A stretch of 10,809 nt of DNA. Origin: Epsilonproteobacteria bacterium UBA6211 (GTDB taxonomy: Bacteria > Campylobacterota > Campylobacteria > Campylobacterales > Arcobacteraceae). A model generated the notes under the pieces. That model was given only the letters and a program-made list of their open reading frames with translations, was not told the origin of the DNA and ran no database searches. The DNA lies in assembly GCA_002421845.1 (NCBI GenBank), contig DISL01000131.1:1-10809 (forward strand). Direction: 5' to 3'. This document shows, piece after piece, positions 1-5,984 of the stretch (within the stretch, counting starts at the first letter, position 1; every line of letters begins with the position of its first letter). The translations under genes and the position numbers were made by a program.

Positions 1-249
1 CCTATTGATAAAATCAAAATAGATCAGTCTTTTATAAAAAACATTACATACCAAGAGAAAAACCAAACTATTGTAAAGACTATTATCTCTTTGGCTAAGG
101 GACTAAATATGAAAGTAATAGCTGAGGGTGTAGAGAGTGAACAAGAACTAGATTTCTTACAAAAATACGGTATTGATTATATTCAAGGTTTTTATTATTC
201 TAAGCCTTTGCCATTATCCAATGTAGAAGAACTTTTGAGTCTTAAATAG
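1..249 (+). CDS. EAL-domain protein, C-terminal end (partial)
   Basis: The reading frame is open from the first base and ends in TAG, giving the last 82 residues of a longer protein. Visible motifs are those of the C-terminal half of an EAL domain: PIDKIKIDQSFIKNI at the start, AEGVES at residues 41-46 and QGFYYSKPLP near the end. EAL domains hydrolyse cyclic di-GMP to pGpG; in many proteins they follow GGDEF, PAS or sensor domains, which would lie left of the window. The conserved Glu of the AEGVES segment and the QG-PLP motif are intact, but the EAL signature and most metal ligands lie outside, so activity cannot be judged. Its last 8 bases overlap the 3' end of the convergent membrane-protein gene, leaving no room for a terminator between them. 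Confidence 0.9.
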   Translation, partial: PIDKIKIDQSFIKNITYQEKNQTIVKTIISLAKGLNMKVIAEGVESEQELDFLQKYGIDYIQGFYYSKPLPLSNVEELLSLK

Positions 250-820
250 ATTTTTTAAATGATTTTTGTAGTATGTAGATTATAGCTATTTGAAGCACTA
301 GCAAAAAAAAGTGTATATTATAGACATGCTCTTGATTTGATGTAATATCAAAATATTCTAGTCCTTTATAAAAAACATAAGCAAAAAACATCCCACCTAA
401 ATACCCTTTTTGTTTGGCAACATCTATAAAGCTTAGTAGTTTTGGACGATTAAGAAAAACTGTTTCAGCTCTTATTAAGTAGCCACCAAATATAAATGTA
501 AACTGGTAACCAATATATACTAAAAGTGCTGTGGTATAGTTGTAAGGGAAAATCAAAAAGTAAATCACTGCAAAAAGCATTACTAGTTCAACAACCATTG
601 AGATTTTATAAAAAGTATTTATATTTAATATTTTGGTATATAGCTTAGCTACTATCAAAAGTCCTATAGCTAGAGCTATCCCACCTACTGAAAATACGGA
701 TGGATTTAATTGGCTATAGATTATAAAAACAGTACCCATTGAAATGCCTCCAAAAAAGGAGTTTAGAAGCTTGTAGCTAATAAACTCTCTTTTTTGAATA
801 GTGAGGTTAGAATTTTGCAT
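242..820 (-). CDS. Six-helix inner-membrane protein, possibly half-MFS type
   Basis: A 192-residue, very hydrophobic protein. About six membrane segments can be drawn: near residues 16-35, 45-61, 73-92, 95-117, 141-160 and 168-186, with a basic C-terminus (QKSFKKSI). The size equals half of a 12-helix major facilitator, and the GGISMG stretch in helix 1 is permease-like, but I see no decisive signature, so the family is uncertain. The start is the ATG at 820, preceded by AGGA. This start lies inside the 3' end of the TonB-receptor gene (14-bp overlap in a different frame), which implies translational coupling and a shared transcript. Context suggests a job in the same uptake process as the receptor, perhaps moving the substrate across the inner membrane. 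That role is inference. Its 3' end overlaps the EAL gene on the opposite strand. Confidence 0.75.
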   Translation of the reverse strand: MQNSNLTIQKREFISYKLLNSFFGGISMGTVFIIYSQLNPSVFSVGGIALAIGLLIVAKLYTKILNINTFYKISMVVELVMLFAVIYFLIFPYNYTTALLVYIGYQFTFIFGGYLIRAETVFLNRPKLLSFIDVAKQKGYLGGMFFAYVFYKGLEYFDITSNQEHVYNIHFFLLVLQIAIIYILQKSFKKSI

Positions 821-2618
821 TTAGTCCTACTTTATAAACTCTGCCATAAGTTGCATAACCAGCAGTTTCTTGATATATTCTATCTGTAATATTATCAATT
901 TTTAGATAAGTTTTAAGATTTTTAGTTATATCATAGTTTGCTACAGTGTCTATTAGTGTATATTTTCCTGTTTGTTCTGATATGTTATGTGTCCCCCATG
1001 TATATTCAACTCTTTTTCCAATATGCTTTGCATTGATACCAAGATGTAAAGAACTTATCCCATAATAATCAAGTGAAGCACCAAGTACATATTTTGGTCT
1101 TTTTGCTAACTGGTAGCCATCTTTATCTTTTGCATCATATTTGATATAGTTTGCACCAAAAAGTAAATCCTCATAAATTTCATTATTAAATGATATTTCA
1201 TAACCTTTTATTTTTGATGTACCATTTTCATTATAGTATGCCCATAGAGTACTTGAATATAAGATTTCATTGGTGATTTTATTTGTAAAGTAAGTTAATT
1301 TAAGGTTTTTGTATTCTATTGAAATATCTTTACTTTTGACTTCAGATGGCTTAAGATTAATATTCCCACTAAAACCATCATATAGCTCATATAGTGCAGG
1401 TGCTTTATATGCTGTACCATAATTTGCACTTAAATTTATATCATCATTGAAGAAATATTTTGCCCCTATTTTACCTGTAGTTTTATTTTGGAATTTATCA
1501 AACTTATCATATCTCAAAGACTCGCTTAGGATTAGATTTCCAAATTGATTAGAATTTGTTGCAAATAAGCCTTTGTTTTCTAGTGTATTGTCATTGATTT
1601 TATCTTTGGAAATTTGTTTATCCGCCCCAATTAATACAAAACTATCTTGAAGATAATTGATTTTGGTATTTAAAATATATTTATCAACTGTTCCTTCAAA
1701 TTCTGGAGTCCAAAACATAGGTGCAGTTGGGTCTTCTTTTTTAAATTTTGTTTTCTCATATTTGGCAGTAATGTCGTATTTATCTGTAGTAAATATATAA
1801 TTTATCCCATACAATCTATTTTTTTGTATTAATTCATCTTTATTATCATCAGGAATATTTCTATCAAACTCTGCTTTTGCATCAATATCTGTGATATTAA
1901 ATCCTATTTGGTTGTTGTCATCTATATCATAACCAATTTTTGCATTGATTGTTTTATTTTTATATCCATCTTTTTCATAGTTTTTTGGATTCATATTATA
2001 AGGAGTTCTTGCAGATATACCATCAGTTTTTGTATAATTCCCACCAAGATAGTAGCTAAGTTTATCTACTTTTTGAGAAATAGAAAATTGGTAGTTTTTT
2101 GTATTATTTGATCCAAACTCAATATTGGCATTTGTGCGTAGTTCTTGTGAAGCTTTTTTGGTGATGATATTTATCACACCGGCAACTGCATTTGCTCCCC
2201 ATATACCACTTTGAGCCCCTTTGATTATCTCAATTCTTTCAATATCACTTATCATTAGGTGTTCTAGGTTTGCTTGACCTTCTGTTGTGGTTGGGTCATT
2301 GTAGCTAATTCCATCGATAAGAACAAGAGTGTTTCCACTGCTAAAACCTCTAAGAAAAAGTGAGCTTTGCTGACCTATACCACCACTTTGAGTAGTTGAG
2401 ATACCTCTAGTTTTTAGAGCCTCAAGAACAGTTTTTATATGTTTTTCTTCAAGTTCTTCACTTGTTATTACCTCTACATTACTTGTAACGTCTTTGATTG
2501 ATTGGTTTGATTTGGTTGCACTTGAGATTTCTATAGTGCCTAAATTGTGTGTATTTGCACTTGAAGTTGTTGCTATTAAAAAGCTTGCAACTAAGCTTAT
2601 GGAGATTTTTTTCGTCAT
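807..2618 (-). CDS. TonB-dependent outer-membrane receptor, BtuB-like
   Basis: A 603-residue receptor of the BtuB/colicin-receptor type. Residues 1-21 form a signal peptide (cleavage likely after SSA). A short stretch with LGTIEISSA could carry the TonB box. The plug domain covers roughly residues 45-155, with LFLRGFSSGNTLVLIDG, the IERIEIIKG motif and the SGIWGANAVAGVINIITKK stretch that ends typical plugs. The rest is the 22-strand barrel; the last strand includes DNITDRIYQ, then GYATYGRVYKVGLNAKF, ending in the aromatic residue expected for Bam-dependent insertion. Length and the GYAT-GR ending resemble vitamin B12 receptors, but haem or metal-chelate substrates cannot be excluded. The start ATG at 2618 follows AAGGAT. 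No cobalamin riboswitch is visible upstream. A small ORF lies 17 bp upstream and a membrane-protein gene overlaps downstream. The gene is markedly CpG-poor. Confidence 0.92.
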   Translation of the reverse strand: MTKKISISLVASFLIATTSSANTHNLGTIEISSATKSNQSIKDVTSNVEVITSEELEEKHIKTVLEALKTRGISTTQSGGIGQQSSLFLRGFSSGNTLVLIDGISYNDPTTTEGQANLEHLMISDIERIEIIKGAQSGIWGANAVAGVINIITKKASQELRTNANIEFGSNNTKNYQFSISQKVDKLSYYLGGNYTKTDGISARTPYNMNPKNYEKDGYKNKTINAKIGYDIDDNNQIGFNITDIDAKAEFDRNIPDDNKDELIQKNRLYGINYIFTTDKYDITAKYEKTKFKKEDPTAPMFWTPEFEGTVDKYILNTKINYLQDSFVLIGADKQISKDKINDNTLENKGLFATNSNQFGNLILSESLRYDKFDKFQNKTTGKIGAKYFFNDDINLSANYGTAYKAPALYELYDGFSGNINLKPSEVKSKDISIEYKNLKLTYFTNKITNEILYSSTLWAYYNENGTSKIKGYEISFNNEIYEDLLFGANYIKYDAKDKDGYQLAKRPKYVLGASLDYYGISSLHLGINAKHIGKRVEYTWGTHNISEQTGKYTLIDTVANYDITKNLKTYLKIDNITDRIYQETAGYATYGRVYKVGLNAKF

Positions 2619-2635
2619 TTGTTTATCCTTGTTTT

Positions 2636-2815
2636 TTATTTTTGTATTTTTGTTTGATTTTTTACTGCATTTTTGAGTTTTTGTTCCATATCGGTAACCA
2701 TCGGCATTACTGAAAGTCGTAATTGTCTAAAACTAGATACAAGTTGCATAAGTTTTGCATTTACGCTGTTAGCCAACATTCCGAAGAAACTAAAGTATTT
2801 CTTAGCGTGTAACAT
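2636..2815 (-). CDS. Small unknown protein, 59 residues
   Basis: I do not recognise this ORF. It begins MLHAKKYFSFFGMLANSVNA and ends KNQTKIQK before TAA. An in-frame TAA lies just upstream, and the ATG at 2815 is preceded at 5 bp by AGGAGG, the best Shine-Dalgarno in the window, which is the main reason to believe it is translated. The product is basic and mostly helical in appearance: a hydrophobic/amphipathic N-terminal two thirds (about residues 7-40) and a charged Lys/Gln-rich tail. There is no signal peptide with a clear cleavage site. It ends 17 bp before the TonB receptor start on the same strand, so it is probably first in that operon. Its codons contain normal numbers of CpG, unlike the receptor. 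It could be a small membrane-associated protein, a leader ORF, or the truncated start of an older gene. Confidence 0.6.
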   Translation of the reverse strand: MLHAKKYFSFFGMLANSVNAKLMQLVSSFRQLRLSVMPMVTDMEQKLKNAVKNQTKIQK

Positions 2816-2837
2816 CTTTTCCTCCTTTTTAGATTAG

Positions 2838-2865
2838 TGAGTCGTAAATCGTGAGTCGTGAGTTG
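2838..2865 (-). repeat. Heptamer tandem repeat (NNAYTYA) in leader of the small ORF
   Basis: Read on the minus strand this is four contiguous 7-base units: CAACTCA, CGACTCA, CGATTTA, CGACTCA. The last unit stops 12 bases before the AGGAGG of the 59-residue ORF, so the repeat lies in the probable 5' leader of that operon. The same unit family occurs at 2990-3017 ahead of the divergent gene and, with AA in place of CG, ahead of dnaK. Confidence 0.8.
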
Positions 2866-2900
2866 TATTATAAAGATAACTTTGAGTTTTTATAACACAC

Positions 2901-2906
2901 ATTATA
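2901..2906 (-). promoter_or_regulatory. Candidate -10 box for the small ORF-receptor operon
   Basis: TATAAT on the minus strand, about 86 bp upstream of the small ORF start, in an AT-rich 120-bp divergent intergenic stretch. No clear -35 is seen, which is usual for sigma-70 promoters in Campylobacterota. A second minus-strand TATAAT lies at 2867-2872, directly beside the heptamer repeat, and is an equally good candidate. The divergent + promoter for the gene at 3028 must also lie in this stretch (perhaps the AT-rich segment near 2957-2968) but I cannot place it firmly. Confidence 0.4.
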
Positions 2907-2989
2907 TGACTTAAATAAACGGTGAATTATATCTTCTTTTCATTTAAGAAACTTTACTATACAATAATCTTATGGCGTAATTTTCTTTT

Positions 2990-3017
2990 CAACTAGCGAC
3001 TTACGATTCACAATTTA
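2990..3017 (+). repeat. Heptamer tandem repeat (NNAYTYA) in leader of the gene at 3028
   Basis: Four contiguous 7-base units on +: CAACTAG, CGACTTA, CGATTCA, CAATTTA. They are followed directly by CGGAGCAACA and the ATG at 3028, so the Shine-Dalgarno (GGAG) abuts the repeat. Relative to its own gene, the repeat has the same orientation and position as the one at 2838-2865 has to the divergent small ORF; as DNA the two form an imperfect inverted pair around the intergenic region. Confidence 0.8.
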
Positions 3018-3027
3018 CGGAGCAACA

Positions 3028-3330
3028 ATGAATATTTTATTACCCCTTGATAGCAATATAGAAGATGAAGCAAAACTTGCCAAACTAAACGACGCACAGT
3101 TTTGGGGTCTGATGGTTATGGAAGAGGGCAGAATGCAAAGCCTTAATATATGTAAAACTCAAGATGAGATAACGGATATGATAGATTGCGTCATAGTTCA
3201 AAACGAGACTGAATACGTATGGCCTTATATGGAGCAAAATATAGCCGTTTTGATAGCCCCTACACAGAGGTATATAGAAGATATTGTAGAAGCTTATATT
3301 TTCAAAGAGCTTTATGATACTAGTATTTAA
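3028..3330 (+). CDS. Small unknown protein, possibly NifX/NifB C-terminal-like fold
   Basis: A 100-residue soluble acidic protein starting at ATG 3028 after GGAG. I do not recognise it with certainty. Its plan (MNILLPLDS at the start, a WGLMVMEEGRM hairpin near residues 26-36, DCVIVQN near 53-59, IAVLIAPTQRYIEDIVEAY near 72-90) is like that of dinitrogenase iron-molybdenum cofactor-binding domains (NifX, NifY and the C-terminus of NifB). Those proteins run from a beta strand through a residue-poor loop to a VVI strand and a final helix. The usual glycine-rich PHFG and GGIG segments are missing, so metal-cofactor binding is doubtful. It ends 62 bp before purT on the same strand and may be co-transcribed with it. 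The only cysteines are Cys42 and Cys53. Function unknown. Confidence 0.75.
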   Translation: MNILLPLDSNIEDEAKLAKLNDAQFWGLMVMEEGRMQSLNICKTQDEITDMIDCVIVQNETEYVWPYMEQNIAVLIAPTQRYIEDIVEAYIFKELYDTSI

Positions 3331-3353
3331 AACTTCTTTAACCCCTTTTATAG

Positions 3354-3359
3354 CATAAT
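3354..3359 (+). promoter_or_regulatory. Candidate -10 box for purT
   Basis: CATAAT inside the AT-rich stretch TATAGCATAATATCG, 33 bp before the purT start and within the 62-bp gap after the small gene. No -35 box is recognisable, so this is a weak call; purT may instead be read from the promoter upstream of 3028. Confidence 0.3.
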
Positions 3360-3392
3360 ATCGTTATCAAAAATATCCAAAGGAACTTATAA

Positions 3393-4559
3393 ATGAAATT
3401 CCCAGCACCATTAAAATCAAATTCATCAAAAATTCTTCTTCTTGGGAGCGGTGAGCTTGGTAAAGAGGTTATTATCGAGGCACAAAGATTAGGTATCGAA
3501 ACTATTGCCGTTGATAGCTATGTAAATGCTCCTGCTTCACTTGTAGCAAATAAATCGTATGTTATCAATATGAAAAACAAAAACGAAGTTTTAGAAGTAA
3601 TCAAAAGAGAAAAACCGGATTTTATATTGCCGGAAATTGAAGCTATTAGTATAGATGCACTTTTTGCAGCTGAAGAGATGGGATTTTGCGTGATTCCAAA
3701 TGCCGAAGCGGTAAACAAAACTATGAACAGAAAAAATATCAGAAAATTTGCCGCTGAGGATTTGGGACTAAAGACAAGCAAATATTTCTTTGTAAAAACA
3801 TACGAAGAACTTGTTAAGGCTGCCGATACTTTAGGTTATCCTTGTGTTATCAAGCCTGTAATGAGTAGTAGCGGTCACGGTCAAAGCGTAGCTAGAAGCA
3901 AAGATGATTTGACTAAGTCTTGGGAAATGGCAAAAGAGGCAAGAGGTGATGCTAGTGAGCTTATCGTAGAAGAATTTATCAAGTTTGATTACGAAATCAC
4001 CCTTTTGACCGTAAGAAATCAGCTTGAAACTACATTTTGTGAGCCTATAGGGCATATTCAAAAAGACGGTGATTATATTTTCTCATGGCAACCGATGCAA
4101 ATGAGCCAAATTGCACTTGAAAAATCAAAAGATATAGCAAAAAAAATCACTGACGGTCTTGGTGGAAGAGGGCTTTTCGGTGTGGAGCTATTCGTAAGCG
4201 GTGATGAGGTGTATTTTAGTGAAGTAAGCCCTAGACCACATGATACCGGAATGGTTACTATGATTACACAAAGTCAAAGTGAATTTGCACTTCATGTAAG
4301 AGCAGTTCTTGGACTTCCACTTGACTTTATTACTTACGGAGCAGGGGCAAGTGCGGCATACAAAGCAAAAGGGGATACTTTCATACCTGTAATAGAAGCA
4401 GATGCAGGAGTGTTTACAAAAACTAGTTTTTTAAGAGTATTCGGCAAACCACAAAGTCATGTTGGTAGAAGAATGGCGGTAGTTCTTAGCTTTGATAAAG
4501 ATGATTCAAGTAAAGCATTAGACCAAGCAAGGGAGTTAATCGGCAAAATAACCGACTAA
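3393..4559 (+). CDS. purT: Formate-dependent GAR transformylase (PurT)
   Basis: A 388-residue ATP-grasp enzyme that uses formate and ATP to formylate 5'-phosphoribosylglycinamide, the third step of purine synthesis, without folate. The length matches E. coli PurT (392). The N-terminal pre-ATP-grasp domain has LLGSGELGKE (16-25) and PEIEAI (80-85), which bind the GAR substrate. The ATP-grasp core has YPCVIKPVMSSSGHGQS (149-165, Lys154 and the glycine/serine P-loop), EEF (193-195), FGVELF (262-267) and FSEVSPRPHDTGMVT (275-289); Glu266 and Glu278 are the expected magnesium ligands. The C-terminal lid completes the fold. The start ATG at 3393 follows AAAGGA at good spacing. It follows a small unknown gene and precedes the lipoprotein cluster after an 89-bp gap. 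I see nothing odd in it. Confidence 0.96.
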   Translation: MKFPAPLKSNSSKILLLGSGELGKEVIIEAQRLGIETIAVDSYVNAPASLVANKSYVINMKNKNEVLEVIKREKPDFILPEIEAISIDALFAAEEMGFCVIPNAEAVNKTMNRKNIRKFAAEDLGLKTSKYFFVKTYEELVKAADTLGYPCVIKPVMSSSGHGQSVARSKDDLTKSWEMAKEARGDASELIVEEFIKFDYEITLLTVRNQLETTFCEPIGHIQKDGDYIFSWQPMQMSQIALEKSKDIAKKITDGLGGRGLFGVELFVSGDEVYFSEVSPRPHDTGMVTMITQSQSEFALHVRAVLGLPLDFITYGAGASAAYKAKGDTFIPVIEADAGVFTKTSFLRVFGKPQSHVGRRMAVVLSFDKDDSSKALDQARELIGKITD

Positions 4560-4599
4560 TTTTCATAAAAAACTCAACCACTAAGCTAATATTAAGAAA

Positions 4600-4617
4600 T
4601 GTTATATTATCATAACA
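4600..4617 (+). promoter_or_regulatory. Probable promoter with 6-bp inverted repeat before the lipoprotein cluster
   Basis: TGTTAT and ATAACA flank ATTATC, giving a perfect 6-bp inverted repeat. Overlapping -10-like hexamers TATATT (4603-4608) and TATTAT (4605-4610) lie within it, about 40 bp before the first lipoprotein start. A repressor site over the -10 is possible. No sigma-54 (GG-N10-GC) or sigma-28 flagellar promoter pattern is visible in the 89-bp gap. Confidence 0.4.
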
Positions 4618-4648
4618 AAAAACATGAATATGACAAAAAGGCGTTAAT

Positions 4649-5302
4649 ATGAAAGCTATACTACTGAAAACATTAGTTTTAGGGCTTGGGGTTATGTTGT
4701 TTGGCGGTTGTACGAAACAAGAGCCACAGATTATAGAAAAAGAGAAGATAGTTTATAAGGTGAAAGCCTATGATCAACTTGAAGAGTTGGTTTTAGACCT
4801 TGCAAATCAACTTCAAAGTAGTAATAAACTAGGTGCTACACTGCCTAACGAAATAGCTATTACGGCATTTGTTGATTTACACCAGTTAAACAAAACTACA
4901 AAATTCGGAAGAGTTTTGAGTGAATCTTTTTACAATGAGCTTTTCCTAAGAGGTTTTAATGTACTTGACTTTAGAGGTCAAAATGCCATAAGCGTAAATG
5001 CAGACGGTGAGTTTTTTATCACTAGAGATGTGAAAAAACTCTCTAAAGAGGTAAAAAATAGCTATGTTTTAGTAGGTACTTATTCATCTTTCGGTAAAGG
5101 TGTTGCGGTAAATGCTAGAATAATAGATAATAGCGACGGAAAAGTAATAGCAAGTGCTAGAAGCATCTATAATGTAGCAGGTAATTGTGCATTATTTGAA
5201 AATTGCCCAAAAGTTACTACACCTGTAACTCCTGCAAAACCTGCAACAAAAACTATAAAAATTACTACCGACAACTGTTCTAAAAAAACTTGTCCTAAAT
5301 AA
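4649..5302 (+). CDS. FlgO-like outer-membrane lipoprotein 1
   Basis: A 217-residue lipoprotein. The signal peptide ends in a lipobox LFGGC with Cys21 as the lipidated residue. After a charged linker (22-40), a FlgO-like domain spans about 41-176, with ITAFVDLHQLN (71-81), FGRVLSESF (86-94), FRGQNAISVNADGEF (108-122), TRDVKKL (125-131), the YVLVGTY strand (139-145) and NARIID (155-160). FlgO in Vibrio is an outer-membrane protein needed for proper flagellar function; a similar role here is inference from family and the fliW gene nearby. The C-terminal tail is Thr/Pro/Lys-rich and has four cysteines (180, 186, 210, 215), absent from its two neighbours. The start follows AAAAAGG. The next gene is a paralogue: 50 of about 102 core positions are identical in a hand alignment. 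Confidence 0.85.
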   Translation: MKAILLKTLVLGLGVMLFGGCTKQEPQIIEKEKIVYKVKAYDQLEELVLDLANQLQSSNKLGATLPNEIAITAFVDLHQLNKTTKFGRVLSESFYNELFLRGFNVLDFRGQNAISVNADGEFFITRDVKKLSKEVKNSYVLVGTYSSFGKGVAVNARIIDNSDGKVIASARSIYNVAGNCALFENCPKVTTPVTPAKPATKTIKITTDNCSKKTCPK

Positions 5303-5320
5303 ACATTTATAAAAATAAAG

Positions 5321-5358
5321 TTATAATATCCCAACAAATCAAAACAGGGATATTATAA
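5321..5358 (+). promoter_or_regulatory. Perfect 12-bp inverted repeat linking a -10 box and a ribosome-binding site
   Basis: TTATAATATCCC (5321-5332) and GGGATATTATAA (5347-5358) are exact reverse complements with a 14-base A-rich spacer. The left arm contains TATAAT (5322-5327). The right arm contains the Shine-Dalgarno AGGGA/GGGA and the A of the start codon of lipoprotein 2. In a read-through RNA the two arms would pair and hide the ribosome-binding site. A transcript starting from the local -10 would begin about 5333-5335 and lack the left arm. It may also be a protein-binding site. Confidence 0.7.
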
Positions 5359-5984
5359 TGAAACTATCCATTATCGCACTTCTATTTTTTCCGTTTATTT
5401 TTAGCGGATGTTTAAGTGAACTTACCCAAAAACTTCCTGTATTAAATAGTTCGGATGTACAAGTAAAAAAAGAGCCAGAGAAAAAAAGTACGACTGCAGT
5501 TTATTCAAATATCCCTGAACTAACAAGAGATATTACGAAGCAACTTTTATCAAACCATATACATCCCGACAAAAAAACAGTTATAGTTACATCTTTTGTT
5601 GATTTAAATCAGTTAAATAGCACTAGTGATTTTGGAAGACTTCTTGGTGAAAATATGATTTCAAACCTGCATATGGAAGGGTTTAGAGTAAAAGAGTATA
5701 GAGGTCAGAATGCTGTAAGTATAAATGCCGATGGTGAGTTTAATTTGACAAGAGATATTAAAAAGTTGCCAAGTACCATAGAAGCAGATTATATATTGAT
5801 AGGTACATATTCAAATATAAATGAGACAACATTATCAATAAATGCAAGGATAGTTGATTTTGCAAACGGTGATATATATGCCACCGCAACAACTGTTTAT
5901 ACATTATCCGGTGCAACTGCTAAAAAAACTAACAATAGCACTCAACAAACTAAAAAAACTGTCGATGTAGTAAGGGATTTTTAA
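5358..5984 (+). CDS. FlgO-like outer-membrane lipoprotein 2
   Basis: A 208-residue paralogue of the preceding lipoprotein. The signal peptide ends in IFSGC, so Cys18 is lipidated. The linker to residue 50 is rich in Lys/Ser. The FlgO-like domain runs about 51-181: VTSFVDLNQLN (77-87), FGRLLGENM (92-100), YRGQNAVSINADGEF (114-128), TRDIKKL (131-137), YILIGTY (145-151), NARIVD (162-167). It has no cysteine besides Cys18, unlike its upstream paralogue, and ends in a short Thr/Gln/Lys tail. A tandem duplication followed by divergence explains the pair. Translation starts at the right arm of a perfect inverted repeat, so expression may be set separately from gene 1. Its stop overlaps the start of lipoprotein 3 as TAATG, implying coupled translation of genes 2 and 3. 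Likely anchored in the outer membrane facing the periplasm; the flagellar role is inferred. Confidence 0.85.
   Translation: MKLSIIALLFFPFIFSGCLSELTQKLPVLNSSDVQVKKEPEKKSTTAVYSNIPELTRDITKQLLSNHIHPDKKTVIVTSFVDLNQLNSTSDFGRLLGENMISNLHMEGFRVKEYRGQNAVSINADGEFNLTRDIKKLPSTIEADYILIGTYSNINETTLSINARIVDFANGDIYATATTVYTLSGATAKKTNNSTQQTKKTVDVVRDF

Noticed and set aside
242..820. Frameshifted remnant of a 12-helix permease
   Set aside because: The ORF has its own ribosome-binding site and clean ends, and the DNA downstream is the convergent EAL gene, so there is no second half; it is kept as an intact small membrane protein, with truncation left open as a possibility.
2838..3017. Insertion-sequence ends, from the inverted arrangement of the two heptamer arrays
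   Set aside because: The 124 bp between them is a divergent promoter region with no transposase and no target duplication; the inverted layout follows from each array facing its own gene.
2816..3027. Cobalamin riboswitch upstream of the BtuB-like receptor operon
   Set aside because: No B12-box-like stretch or multi-helix layout can be seen on the minus strand, and the space between the candidate -10 and the small ORF (under 90 bases) is too short for the usual 200-base element.
3518..4061. Minus-strand ORFs of 76-87 codons opposite purT
   Set aside because: They lie wholly antisense to a well-supported conserved enzyme and resemble no protein family; they are reading-frame shadows.
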